Part shown: piece by piece, positions 44,432 through 56,099 of the stretch
Layout: each line of letters begins with the position of its first letter
How positions within the stretch are numbered: position 1 is the first letter of the stretch
Source of the DNA: Adiantum capillus-veneris
Taxonomy: Eukaryota > Streptophyta > Polypodiopsida > Polypodiales > Pteridaceae
Length of the DNA: 64,000 nt
NCBI GenBank assembly: GCA_014529385.2
Contig: CM043942.1
Span: 49,176,274 to 49,240,273 of the forward strand
Direction of reading: 5' to 3'
The notes under the pieces: model-generated
Seen by the model: only the letters and a program-made list of their open reading frames with translations
Databases searched by the model: none
Told to the model about the DNA's origin: nothing
Translations under genes and position numbers: made by a program

Positions 44432-45950
44432 ATGTCGACACCGCAAGAGGCTGCCATGCAGCAAATGATGCAGCAGTTTGTTGCTTACATGCAACAACAG
44501 CAGGCTGCCCAACAGCAGTACAATTTGCAAGAGAGGATCCGTAAAGCTCGGCACACAGTTACCGAGAAATTGCATCGATTTGAAGGTCGGGATATTAGCA
44601 AATTTTGCAATATCTATGAACAGGCAATGGAAGAGAATGGAATTGATGATTAGAACGCAGTAGAAGGGTTCCATTTGATTGCTCAGCCAGAACTTACGAG
44701 TCAAATTAAAGAAATTCAGGTGCTTCAAGGCCCGAATTGGCAGGATTTCAAGAAGGCGCTTCAGGAGGAATACTTCCTGGAGGATTCTCAAAGAGTAACC
44801 AGGCAAAGGTTCATGAAGTGGGTGCAGAAGAAGAACAAAAATCTATCTGCACAAGAGTTATTATGGGAATTTGAGAAGAAATTCGAGCAATTGTCCTTGA
44901 CAGAGCAACGTTCAATGAGGGATCAGAAGGTTGAGCTGTTCATCCAGGCTGCTGATCCTTGACTTCAGAAGAGTTTAGTGCAATTGCTAGAGGATCCAAG
45001 TGGAGAATTGGGCTTAACATCCGACTAGAAGGTAGTCACCGAAGCAGTCAACATGATCATGAAACGACAAATAAGAGTCGACAAAATGATCGTGGCTGAC
45101 ATCATGGATGTTGCGGAGGAGGAACCTAAAGAGAAAACAACCTCTGCAATACCCAGAGTGGAGGAGCCAGTTCTTGACAAATTGATAAAGGTATTCAAGA
45201 ATTGAATTTGAATTTTAAAGCTGTTAAATTTGATGGTGTAGCTGCAAAGGGGTCTACATCGAAGCCTAGGTAGCAGCCACCATGCAAAGGCTGGGACCAA
45301 TGCATGTGGTGTGACAGTGAAGACCACAAGTATGTTAAGGAATGTGATGATTTTGATGAAGCATATAAAAATAATGTGGTGTTCTGAAAGGACAAGAAGA
45401 TACACCTTAGGGCAACAGGTGAGATGCTCCACCTAAACTTTGGTAGGGGCGGCATGAAGAAGATAGTTGATGAGATTCAGCATAATGTTTCTCTTGTGGA
45501 GGAAACTACATATGGGCTGCAAGTCTGCGGGAAGGGTGATGAAGATGGTGCAGGTACCAAGGGTCAATTATGGCCTTATGCTTTGAAGACAACAAAAACT
45601 GGACAGGTAACTTACGGGAAGTTGCGGCAAGTAGGGAATTCAGTTCGAGAAACCACAGGGTGGACTGATCCAATGGATTCCCTCTCGGTGTATGCGTTCA
45701 TTGCAAAGTCTCAAGCTAATGAGGCTATGGTGGAGGAAAAGCGGAAAAGAGATGAAGAAGCTCTTGGGACATCGAAGAGGACAACGAGGTTCAACAGCAA
45801 GAAAGAAGAAAGTCCTGCTCCAAAGCCCGCTCCTGAAGTGGTGATGGAGGAGGCACCTAAAGACAAAAAGCAAAGAAAACCCAGGGGGCCCTCTTATAAG
45901 TTCAAGTCTGACATTGAATATAGCTACGGATTTAAAGAAAGTCTTTGAAG
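44432..45950 (+). pseudogene. Element D gag region
   Basis: The N-terminal part is Gln/Met-rich (QQMMQQFVAYMQQQQAAQQQ), then VTEKLHRFEGRDISKFC, LQGPNWQDFKKALQEEYF and LWEFEKKFEQLSL. A Cys/His block (CMWCDSEDHKYVKEC, near 45,303-45,350) fits a zinc knuckle. The C-terminal part (KKQRKPRGPSYKFKSDIEY, followed by ILNSKVELTLGDILGIAKRE) resembles the DUF4100-type segment known from fungal Ty3 elements. Fossil copy. Confidence 0.75.
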
Positions 45951-46279
45951 AGTGAATTCTGAATAGCAAGGTGGAGCTCACATTGGGTGATATATTGGGG
46001 ATTGCCAAACGTGAGTTTCATGAGGAGATAATAGATATCATCAAAAGGAAGCAGTAGATACCAAGTGAACAAGAGCCGGAGTTAGTGAAGAGCTAGGCGG
46101 TTTGCCACATTGAAGCAATTCTAGACGACTATGAACAGTATTTGGCGAATCTTGAAGAAGAAGAAGAAGAAGAGTCGAGGTCTGTGGTGGTGTCAAATCC
46201 AACTTTACCTGAGGTAAGGCATGTTCATTTCAATGAAGATGACGATAGTGAAAGCATACCAAGGAGTCACTTTTCAAGG

Positions 46280-46640
46280 ACTCATTGGGCAAGAGCAACA
46301 ACCGAAATTGTTGTAAAGCTAGGCGACATTGAAGAACCGGTCTTAGCACTCATAGATCGTGGATCAGAGATCAATTTGATGGCTAAAAGCTTGCACAAAA
46401 AGGGGAAATGGCCTATTTATGTGGACCATGGTTGGCGAATTCGAGCTGCCAATATGCTTCCAGGCGACCTCTATGGTGCATGTGCAATGTTAAGGTAATT
46501 GTAGGGGATGTCTGTGATGAGCAAAAATTATTTATACAAGAGCATTCCTCTTATCCTTTAATTTTGGGGCAATCATACATTACGGCTGTGCGAATGGAAA
46601 CCAAAGTGCTGGATGATGGCTCGGCCTATGCTAGGGTTCG
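46280..46640 (+). pseudogene. Element D protease region
   Basis: VKLGDIEEPVLALIDRGSEI with NLMAK after it, then WPIYVDHGWRIRAAN, and HSSYPLILGQSYITAVRME, giving the two conserved retropepsin blocks about 70 residues apart. Placed between gag and reverse transcriptase as expected. Fossil copy. Confidence 0.75.
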
Positions 46641-47199
46641 GAGCCATGATGGTAAGAAAGCAGTACAATTCTTGACTGTATGTGTTGACCATGCTAGGAA
46701 TAAGGACAGTCTACGTGATCATCCAATGCCAAAGATACACAAGGAGTTTAGAGAACACAGGTTTGCATAGGATTTTCTCGGAGTGCCATCATAAAGCGGG
46801 ACTATGGTGGTACAAGTGAGGAGAAGTTCTCGCAAAGAGAAGCTTTCTCTTCGGGGTTTTTGGGGTTAACATCTGAAGGTTCATTCTCTTTCAGAAAATT
46901 TAATGATTTGCTGAAGTGAGAAAAACAGTATGTTTCAGGTATTCAAAGTGAATTGCAGGGTTGTGATGTGCTTGAATCTGATGATGTGATTTCAGGAGTC
47001 TTTGAAGAGGTATCTTATGAAGATACTATGTCAGTGCTTGAAGAGATGAGGAAAAACAGGTTACAAAGTGGAACTGAAGTAGTCAAGGTCCATTCAATGG
47101 ACATGTATGATGAGTTAAGTTTATATAAAGCACTTATGCATATTGAAGATGATTTAGGTGAAACTGTTGAAGCGCAGGTAGAGACCAAATACAAGACTG

Positions 47200-48020
47200 T
47201 TGCAAACAAAGTGAGGCCAGTGGCTACACTGCTGCCAGAAGGAAGTGATGGGATGATCAAAGAGGCTTCTCGACAGCCTATACTCAGAAATCCGATTAAC
47301 ATAGGGCATAAGTTTACTAAGGAGACACTGCAGCAGCAGCTGAAGGTTGGAGAAGACGGTTTCCTCAATGAAGAGGAGATCCAATGTTTTCAAGGTATGC
47401 TCAAAAAACATGGTAAAGCTTTTGATTTTGAGCCAACTAAGATAGGGTGTGTGGATCCGAGTGTTGTTTCACCAATGGTTATTTTCATTGTTCCACACAT
47501 GCCATGGAGCTTGCGTCCTATTCCAGTTCCTAAAGCTCACTTGCCAAAGCTCATCAATTTGCTTAATGAAAAGATCCAAATGGGAGTTTTGGAGCCGTCA
47601 TGTGCTCCGTATTCTAATCGATGGTTTACTGTTCTGAAGAAAAATAGTACATTAAGATTCATTCAGGATATGCAACCGGTTAACAAAGTAACAATCCGCA
47701 ATGTGGGTAATGGCCCAATTGTGGATAAATTTGCTGAGGCCTTTGCAGGTAGATCTATTAACTCCATGGGCGATCTTTATTTAGGATATGATCAATTCCA
47801 ATTAGCTTGGGAGAGCAGGGATCTTACTACAATGCGTAATCCTCTTGGTTTGGTAAGGATGTGCACTCTGCCACAAGGTGCTACTAAATGGGTAGCTCAT
47901 ATGATGAACGGCATGAATAAGGTATTAAGGGACTTTATCGCACATGTTACCATGCCTTTCATTGATGATCTACCAATTAAGGGCTGTGAAGAAGGCTCAA
48001 AAGATGAAGCAAAAGACTAG
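47200..48020 (+). pseudogene. Element D reverse transcriptase region
   Basis: Blocks in order: DPSVVSPMVIFIVPHMPWSL, RPIPVPKAHLPKLINLL, GVLEPSCAPYSNRWFTVLKK, LRFIQDMQPVNKVTIRN, FAEAFAGRSINSMGDLYLGYD and MPFIDDLPIKG. The VPH-PW-L-PIP, RWF-VLK and FIDDLPIKG wording is what I remember from basidiomycete Ty3 elements and not from the usual plant chromovirus or Tat/Athila lineages. Fossil copy. Confidence 0.85.
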
Positions 48021-48139
48021 AGGGGGTGCAAACAGTTTGTTGCTCAACATATTGTTGACTGTGATGCTATATTATTAAGACTTGAAGAAGTTAACTTAAC
48101 ACTTTTAGGTCAAAAATCGACTTTTGGAGCTAAGGAGGT

Positions 48140-48875
48140 CTTAATTGTGGAACATATGTGTAGTTCTGAAGGAAGAAGGCCAAGTCCAACAAAAGTTGAA
48201 GCAATCCAAAAGATGAAGGATACATGTTCTTCACTTACTGAGGTTCTTCGATTCTTAGGCGCATGTGTGTTCTATCGTATTTGGCTGCCACACTTTGCCC
48301 ATGTTGCAGAGGTGCTGTATCAATTGCTACGGAAGGTAAGAGGTTTGTTTTTGAATAAGTTCACACACAAGCTATTAATAAATTAAAGAAGATGCTTCTT
48401 GAGGCTCCGACCTTGAGGAAAGTTGATTATAAATGTGACAGGCCAGTTATTTTAACAGTTGACACTAGCCCGATAGGTATTGGATGGGCTATAGGTCAGG
48501 ATGATGTTGAAGGACACAGGTATGCAGTGAGATTTGGAGCCAAGGTGCTCAATTATTGTCAATGAGGATATCCACAGGTTAAGAGGGCACTTTGGGGCGT
48601 TGCTACTGCTCTAAGGACCGATAAAGAATACTTTACTGGAGCTTCCGTTGTGGTAGAGACAAATTGCTTGCCACTGATAGGGATGATTGCAAATTGCTCT
48701 ACTCCAAACATTTCCATGCTACGTTGGATAGCGTATATCAAGTCTCTTAATCCTGAATTTTGTCATATTGTAGGTAGAGATAACCCTATTGTAGATATGT
48801 TATCAAGAGCCAGGTTTGAAGATGAAGAAGAGATGATGACCACGAGTGATGATGTTGACTTGAAGTTCTACACGT
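48140..48875 (+). pseudogene. Element D connection and RNase H region
   Basis: KVEAIQKMKDTCSSLTEVLR with FLGACVFYR after it is the post-reverse-transcriptase block. PVILTVDTSPIGIGWAIGQD with a later ETNCLPLIGMI and FCHIVGRDNPIVDMLSRA form the RNase H part. The region is cut by the insertion of B at 48,876. Fossil copy. Confidence 0.8.
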
Positions 48876-49083
48876 TGTTGGGCGCATTTTTGACACCCCT
48901 TTTTTTGTAAATTTTTCCATATGGACATGACGCCCGATGTCAAAAGGGCGTGTGGACTTTCTTTTTCTGGGTTTTTTAGCTTGCTTTAGCAAGCACATGT
49001 ACATGCACTGCAAGTCGCTAGTCTAGTGACAGCTGTTGGGCTACTGTAAGTGCCCGTTAGTGAGTTTTTTGAAGTGAGCCTTG

Positions 49084-49090
49084 TATATAA
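49084..49090 (+). promoter_or_regulatory. Candidate TATA box in the B LTR
   Basis: TATATAA in the context CCTTGTATATAACTAAAAC, preserved at 57,694-57,700 in the 3' LTR. Confidence 0.45.
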
Positions 49091-49217
49091 CTAAAACTCA
49101 TGTACAAACTTTAAAAAAGTTCATCCAAACATCAGAAATTTGCAGGTTTTAGCTCGTTGTGTCTCCTTGGTGCTCTTGGATGCAGTTTTTTGCCCCGACT
49201 AGCCTTCTCTACGTGTA

Positions 49218-49505
49218 GGGTGAAATCATGTTAACCTGTCATGCTTTTTCATGTCTCGGACAATGCTAACTAGCACAATTTTGACATATGCTAACTAGTA
49301 CAATAACTTGAGCTACATCTCCAAGATCTATGACATATGATATATCAATAGAAAGCACTTGAAACAAGTAATCCAAATGTACAACCTCCGAAAAATTTTG
49401 ATATTATTTGTAAAAAATTTACCGGACGCCCAATGTTTCGAAGATGTGCTAACTTGAAACTGCTAACTAGCACAAAAAGCGCGACAGGTTAACATGCTTT
49501 CACCC
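49218..49505. mobile_element. MITE-like DNA element with 32 bp inverted repeats
   Basis: 288 bp, present in the 5' LTR of B and absent from the 3' LTR, so its edges are exact. The ends read GGGTGAAATCATGTTAACCT and, inverted, GGGTGAAAGCATGTTAACCT, both continuing to GCTTTTT: 32 bp with three mismatches. The flanking duplication is TGTA (49,214-49,217 and 49,506-49,509). Internal subterminal motifs GCTAACTAG(C/T)AC recur four times. It has no coding capacity. A 4 bp TGTA duplication does not match the usual TA or TWA targets of mariner or Harbinger MITEs, so the superfamily is open. Confidence 0.9.
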
Positions 49506-50069
49506 TGTAGTCGTGTTGGGACAGCTTTCTGTTCGCGTCAATTTTGCTCATGGAGGCATATGGAATCAATTTTGGTTATCTTCAGCTTTCTCGCCATTCA
49601 TTTTTCAATATTTTTTTCAAGCTTTAAAGTGCCCCAATTGGAGTTGTTCTCTTCAGGTTACAACTAGTTCTCTGCAGGGTTATGGCTATGGCAACCTAGT
49701 GGCAAATTGTGTGTAGACAGATTCGGAGGGAATGTATCTACAAATTGTGGAATTGATGTTGAAGTTATGGATTTGTGATGTTTGATTGTGAAAGGAGAGG
49801 CTCTCGTCTTCATCTGCATTGGTCGGCGTGTGTTGTAAATCCGTGCTTTGACAGGGTTTTGCTCCTAAGTGACATTGGGTGGGCGACAGCTAGTAAATTC
49901 CCAAGGGTCTACTCCTATTGGATTGGTGGTGTTTCAAAAATATTTTGCAAAGCTTTTGGTGTCCTGTAGTTCTCTTTCAACGCTCTTGGGTGACATCACT
50001 ATAGAGGTGTTTCAGTTTACTTGTTCCCAACAGTATTTTGGTGCCCGCCACCAAGGAATCGCTTCAAGT

Positions 50070-51000
50070 TACCTTCAGTTTACAGGTTTTGAAGACATAG
50101 CATTTAATTTTCCGGAGTTTAATGGGAAATCAAATGAAAGTTCCAAAGCTTTCATTGAGAGAATGGAGTTTGCTTGCCTTCTTGCTGACAAGCAAGACCT
50201 AGCGTTGGTGTTGCGAATCTTCTATTTCTGTTTGAAGGGAGATACTAGGGAATGGTTGGAAGGCTACGAAAAGGATCTAAAATCAGCCCAACCTCCTCAA
50301 GTTATGACTTATGAAATGGTAAGGCATGCTTTTCTTACACACTTTCAACAGGTGGAAGACCCACAAAAGGTATGGCAGTCTATTCAAGGCTTAGTACAAG
50401 GTGAAGGTCAAACCATAGAAGACTTTGTCAAGGCATTCAATGCATTATGGACAAAGTGGTGTACATCTTTCGGGGCTAAAATTCCTCCAGCCATGTTGAA
50501 GAAGGACAGGTTTCTTGCAATTTTGAGGAGTAACCTACGCTTGAAGGTAGAGCTCAAGTAGCCAAGGACCTTTGAGGAGGTAGTTGAAATTGCAAAGAAT
50601 AAAGAGTGGAAAGCAGAGCGTCTTCATCAACTTGGAATCAATGTCGAGCCAAAGCTTGAAGTGAAAGTGGTAGAGCAACCAAGGGTCCTCATCAGGGAGC
50701 CAGGTTATGATCAACAAGCTTCTCATGATGTGAATGCCTTTCGCAAGGAGATGCAAGAGGTTGTCGGTCTTATGAAGAATCTTAGTGTGCATATGATGGG
50801 AGGTGGAAGAGGTCAAAGCTATGGATATGGACGTGGTTATGGAAGCAATGAGGGTTATACAGGTGGTAGAGGAAGAGGCATGGTTGGAAGAGGGGATATG
50901 TTTCAATGTTACAATTGTGGTGAATCGGGTCAAAAAAGCCCTCAATGTGACAAGCCAAAGAGAATGGGTGGTGACATGTTTCCTCTTTCTCCACAAATTC
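50070..51000 (+). pseudogene. Element B gag with CCHC knuckle
   Basis: FPEFNGKSNESSKAFIERME, REWLEGYEKDL, AFLTHFQQVEDPQKVWQSIQ and QTIEDFVKAFNALWTKW are Ty3 gag blocks. A Gly/Arg/Tyr-rich stretch (50,800-50,890) leads to the knuckle CYNCGESGQKSPQC (about 50,908-50,950). Related to the old gag relic at 4,490-5,050. Fossil copy. Confidence 0.85.
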
Positions 51001-51479
51001 CTTCTCGAGCTCAAGATTATGGTATTGAGATTAAACGGGAAGTAGGACCAAGTGGATTGACAGCAGAAGAAAAGGGCAAAACAAAAGTGGTAAGCATAAT
51101 CCGTTTGGAGAAGAAAGAGGATGATTTGGGAGCTATGGTCATGCCTGTAGGTAAGAGGGTTACAAGAGATCATGACATGAGTGATGCAAGTCCCAGCCAT
51201 AAAAGAGGGAAACAGATACAGGTAAAGAGAAGAAGAAGAGAAAGCCCAGGAAACATTACAATGCATCTGACTTTCCTTTGGGAGAAGGGCAACCAAATTA
51301 TAGTTTAAGGGCAGATTTGGTGGGTAGAAAGTCTGATGTTACCTTTGGGCAACTCATGGAGATGTGTCCCAAGTTAAAGAGGCAATGGAAGCACGTAGTC
51401 AACCCCATGAAGAAGGAGCCTACAAGGGGGTCAGTGAGAGTCCTATCTTTGAATGAGCTACCTGATATATGCCCCACTA

Positions 51480-52150
51480 TGGATGCATGGCATAAGAGGA
51501 AGTGCATTGGAGAGGCTTATATTGATGGAGGTGCACAAGTATGTGTTATTACTCAAGCTTGTGTATCAAAGTTGGGACTCAACATGGTGTAGAATTCAGG
51601 TTGTGTATCAAAGTTGGGACTCAACATGGTGAAGAATTCAGGTTTTTGCATAAAGCTTGCCAACCAATCAAGGCTGAGATGCTTGGGAGTTGTAAAGTAC
51701 TTGGAGATGGATGTATTTGATGTTAAAGTGCTGGTCAATTGTCATGTTATGCCCGTAGGTATTGGTGCTTTCCCTCTCATCCTTGGAAGACCATGGTTAC
51801 AGGCAACCAAAGCTATACATGATTGGGGACATGGTACCATCACTCTCTACAATAGAAGGGGTGATAACAAGAAGTTTGACATGGCTAGCAAGAAATCTTT
51901 GGATGCTGATTTTGATGAGAAAAGTGATGAAGAAGAGTCCTCAAGTGAAGAAGAAGACAATGGGGATGATGGCACTGAAGTGGAAGATAGCAGCGATAGT
52001 GATCTAGATGTTTCCTCCTTGTTTCTTGAAGAAGAGCATGATGAGAAACAAATATTTATTGGCCTTATGGAGAATGAGGATATCTCTAGTCCTTATGAGC
52101 AAATTGAAGAGCTGATGCAACCCAAAGTTCAACCTAATGTCAAATAGGAG
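51480..52150 (+). pseudogene. Element B protease and acidic linker
   Basis: EAYIDGGAQVCVITQACVSK and FPLILGRPWLQATKAIHDWG are the two retropepsin blocks. A Ser/Asp/Glu-rich linker follows (51,910-52,070). A short direct duplication around 51,541-51,629 repeats the CVSKLGLNMV block. Fossil copy. Confidence 0.82.
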
Positions 52151-52344
52151 CTGATACAAGGTATGTTGTCTCCCGACTTGACTAGTCATGAGAAGGGTGA
52201 GTACCTACATATGATACAACAATTTTCCCAATTATTCATCACTTCTTATGAGGAAATTAGAGGCTTTTATGGAGAGGGAATCCACATTCCAATCAAGGAA
52301 GGAGCTCATCCCGTACGCCAAAAGCTAAGGAGAATTGGGCACGT

Positions 52345-54357
52345 TGTCGAGAAATTTGTGGTCTTGCCAGGAAAGCACCGGGCTTATGGCTGTGAGAGTT
52401 TGTGAGAGAACTCAGCAAAAACTATATGAAGGAGTTAAACCATAGATTCCATGAAGACTAGGGTTTGGAAAGAAGTACAATCAAAGAAGCCCACCCATTC
52501 TCTCTTGCACTCACACGCACAAAGAAAGAACACAAAAGAGAATGTCAAAATAACACAAAGATGAAAACATCAAGGCTATGGTCATATCGTATCATGGGTA
52601 ATATGAAAGGGTTAATAGATGAGTTAATGGAATTCAATCTTGGCTGACCAAATATGCTACAAATTGTTCTTTGGAATTGTAGTTTTGTGTTTACCATAAT
52701 ATATATATTTTGTCTAGTGATTGGGATTAATTGTGTGTACAAATCCTCTTGGTTCAAAGCAAGATAACTACGCTTACGTCAAAAGAAAAGTTATAGTCTA
52801 TGGGAGGTAGTATGATGGGATCCGGTGATAGAAGTATTTCATTGAGCCTTTCTGGGCCAAAGAGAAACACTATACGTTGTTGAAAGTGTATTTTACGACT
52901 AATCCATACGTTAATTCTAATAGATCGTACAGAGTGAAAGCGATAGAAATTATCATCATGTGGGTTATTAATCTAGGATAGTATGTGAGAAATGTAGATA
53001 TAAGAGAAGTGAAGAGATGAGAAGTTTCCCTCCCAAGCCCTATTCTTGCCCGTAGGCAATAAGGATACTGCGGGGAGAGATGTACCTGTAGCAAGGAGAA
53101 CCTAAAATTTGTAGAGAGGATGAATTACTAAGAGTGAGAGAGATAGGTTTGGTTAAGGAGATGAGATTAGATATATATATATAATGGGTTAGAGATGAAA
53201 AAGAAAACAACAAGAAATCAAGAAAACATCAATGTAGAACACATCTTACTTGACAAACCCTTCGGCACCATTATTGATGGAGAGAGAAGAAGAGGGGAGA
53301 ATTCAACTTTGATTGATACGCCAAGTCCACGCCCTTCTTTGATTAGAGTTGATCTGCCAAGGATAGCATGCAAGGATGGCTAGTCTTCCTCTAGGAGAAA
53401 GTGTAGGCTTAGGCTTATGTTAATGGCTAAGTACAATTAGGCATCACTACTCACTTCCTCAAGAATTCCTCTCATCAATGGCTTGAATGCTTAAGTTCAT
53501 TTTCAAGGAAGAAGAGGTCCCCTTTTATAGGTGAAGGGAATCCCCAAGGTTTTACACAAGAAGAGAGGAGCCAGTGTGAACAGGAATTGGAAAAGTTGAA
53601 AATGAGCTGTCCCTACATGATGTGGGCAGACTGGGGTCCAGTATTTTGATCCTATATCCTCAACCGTGGCTCCAAATAAAAAAGTAAAAATATGGGCAGA
53701 AAATGCAACTCATTAGCTACGATTTTCATTTTAAAATCGTTTTCCAATTCAAATTGGAACCTTGTGTAAAAAATTCATCAAAATAGGGTCCATTTCTGGC
53801 AACAAAATTCTTCCTGTGGTCCCCTTAGCTTAGACATTCATTTGATTCCAAAGGACACCTCATGCCATATGAAAGCATGACATTGCTCCTTGACAAATTT
53901 TTGTAATCATGCTTGCAATAATGCATTAAAATAAGTGTATCTTTGAAATCATGCCACCTAGTGTCCCACTAGGATTTGATTCCCTCCTAGTAGCTATTTA
54001 AAAAGAAATATAAGAAAAATATGAAAAATACATAGAATATATATATATTGGAGTTTAACTTAGATATAGGATCTAACTAGGGTGTGAGATGATAATGAGA
54101 TAGTAGAAATAAAGAATCAATGTTTTTTTCCCCAAGTTAAACAGGCGGAGCTATTGATGCTTTTCCCATAGTATTTTCTGATGGTGGTAAAGTAAGAATA
54201 GGTTACCCTTGAGAAAAATAATAGGATGATATAGAAGGCTTATTATTATACCTAAATATGCATATGTACATTATAGGAAAGATAATTATGTATCTAAAAA
54301 ATTACAAGATAGATCTTGTAGCATGCGTTCCCACTATGTATGTGTCACAGCACGACA
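52345..54357. mobile_element. Probable solo LTR (2,013 bp) inserted in B
   Basis: The ends TGTCG...CGACA are flanked by the 4 bp duplication ACGT (52,341-52,344 and 54,358-54,361), exactly where the B coding sequence is interrupted between protease and reverse transcriptase. I see no internal repeat of its ends, no primer site and no coding sequence, which suits a solo LTR. A TATA-like CTATAAAAGGGG on the minus strand (about 53,519-53,530) suggests that the parent element read leftward. It could instead be another non-coding element. Confidence 0.75.
53519..53530 (-). promoter_or_regulatory. TATA-like box within the solo LTR
   Basis: The minus strand reads CTATAAAAGGGG, a strong plant TATA match, about 830 bp from the minus-strand start of the repeat. 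Confidence 0.4.
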
Positions 54358-54364
54358 ACGTACA

Positions 54365-55150
54365 ACTTAATGCTTTAAAGGAAGAGGTAGACAAGCTTCT
54401 TGAAGCAGGTTTCATATGTCCTATGAGCACTGCAGAATGGGTGAGTCCTGTTGTTGTCACACCCAAGAAGGATGGAAATTGGAGGATATGTGTTGATTTT
54501 AAGCCTCTAAACGCAGCCATGAAGAGGGATCCATACCCTCTTCCTTTCATAGATGACATACTTGATTATTTTGCAGGGCATGAGAGGTATAGCATATGTG
54601 ATGGATTCTCTGGATATTTTCAGCTCACCTTGGCTTTAGAAGATCGAAATAAGACCACAATTATCATGCCATGGTGATGCTTTTGTTATTGTGTGCTTCC
54701 TTTTGGTCTTATGAATGGCTGTGCGTGGTATCAAAAGCACGTCAACAAGGTGTTCTCTCCTTTTCTTGGCAAGTTTGTGAAGGATCTTATTGATGACTTT
54801 TGTGTTTATAGCTCTAGAAAGGATCATTGTGCAAAGCTTGGGATGGCATTGAAGCAATATGATGAAAGTGGAGGTCAACTCAACCCAAAGAAGTGTCATC
54901 TTGCTCAACCAACAGTGAAGTTTTTGGGGCATATGATCTCAGAGAATGGGATTGAAGCGGATCTTGACAAAGTGAAGGCTTTGGTGCTCCTCCCATCACC
55001 TAAAGATACAAAAAAACTTTTTATTTTTATTCAAAAGGTGAAGTATATGGCAAGGTTCATTCCTTTGTCCTCTCAACTTCTTTATCCTCTACAACAAGTA
55101 GCAAGGTTGGATCCTCTACAATGGACAAATGAATGTGAAGAGGTTTTTCA
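54365..55150 (+). pseudogene. Element B reverse transcriptase
   Basis: ALKEEVDKLLEAGFICPMST, VVVTPKKDGNWRICVDFKPL, YSICDGFSGYFQLTLALEDR, VLPFGL-type LPFGLMNG, FVKDLIDDFCVYSS, LNPKKCHLAQPTVKFLGHMI and KVKYMARFIPLSSQLLYPLQ occur in order. This is ordinary Ty3 reverse transcriptase wording for plants and unlike element D. Fossil copy. Confidence 0.9.
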
Positions 55151-55179
55151 AGGTATCAAAGAGGTTCTTGGTTCTCTTC

Positions 55180-56050
55180 CTGCTATGCAAGCTCCTAATT
55201 GGGATAAGGATTTTTATGTGAATCCATCAGTAGGTGAGGATGCTATTGGAGCTATGCTTCTTCAACGAGGTAAAAAATCCCACTACATGAAGCCTATCTA
55301 TTGTGCTAGCAGGGTGAAGCTAGAGGTGGAAAGAGGCTATACTGAGGTGGAGCTCATTATGGTAAGCGTGATTTATGCATGTAGAAGGTTTAGGCACTAC
55401 CTTCTCCCTAAACCATTCACATTCCTCACTAGCTACACTCTTCTACCTCAATTGGTGAATAGCCCTACTTTGTCAAAGAGGCTCATGAAGTGGATTATGG
55501 AGCTACAGGAATTCCAATTCTCTTTTCTTGTTGAGGAGAGTACAAGGGCTACATTGGCTGATTTGTTTACCTATAAGGAAATCCCTCTTCTTCTTAAGGA
55601 GGATGCAATGAAGAAGCAACACATGGAAGCTCCTGACATGGACAATGCCTATCTATTGTTTTTTGATGGCTCTTACAGGAAAGCGCATGATGAAGCTTCA
55701 GGAGGTGTGGTAATCTATGATCCTCAAGGTGCTTTGGTAACTAAAAGGATTTTGAAGCTTACCGCACAAAGCAACAATGAAGCTGAGTATGCTACTTTGG
55801 AGAAAGGTCTCAACTTTGCCTTGAGCTTGGCATCCGTCGTGTGAGGGTAAGAGGTGATGCTCTTTTGGTGGTTAAGCAAGTACTTAGGGTGTGGCAAAGT
55901 AAGAATCCAAGGCTGAAAAATATGTGTTTTCAAGTGAAGAATATGCTTAAGCATTTTGAACCTTGGAGCTTAAGGCATGTGGACAGGTCTCAAAATGAAG
56001 AAGCACATGGTGCAGCGCAAGCTTCAATTGGGCATTTGTATGTAATAAGG
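55180..56050 (+). pseudogene. Element B RNase H region
   Basis: WDKDFYVNPSVGEDAIGAML, KPIYCASRVKLEVERGYTEV and FRHYLLPKPFTFLT form the first RNase H-like block. A second RNase H-like block (LLFFDGSYRKAHDEASGGVV, QSNNEAEYATLEKGLNFAL) follows near 55,650-55,850, an extra archaeal-type RNase H as known in some plant Ty3 lineages. Fossil copy. Confidence 0.82.
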
Positions 56051-56099
56051 GATGATTCTCCTCTTTATTTGGGAAGGAAGCTTTAGAGAGGGAGGAAGA

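Larger units (their letters stand above)
48876..50032 (+). repeat. 5' LTR of element B (1,157 bp including a MITE)
   Basis: It is collinear with 57,487-58,358 except for the 288 bp MITE and its 4 bp duplication. Without these it is 865 bp. Confidence 0.94.
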
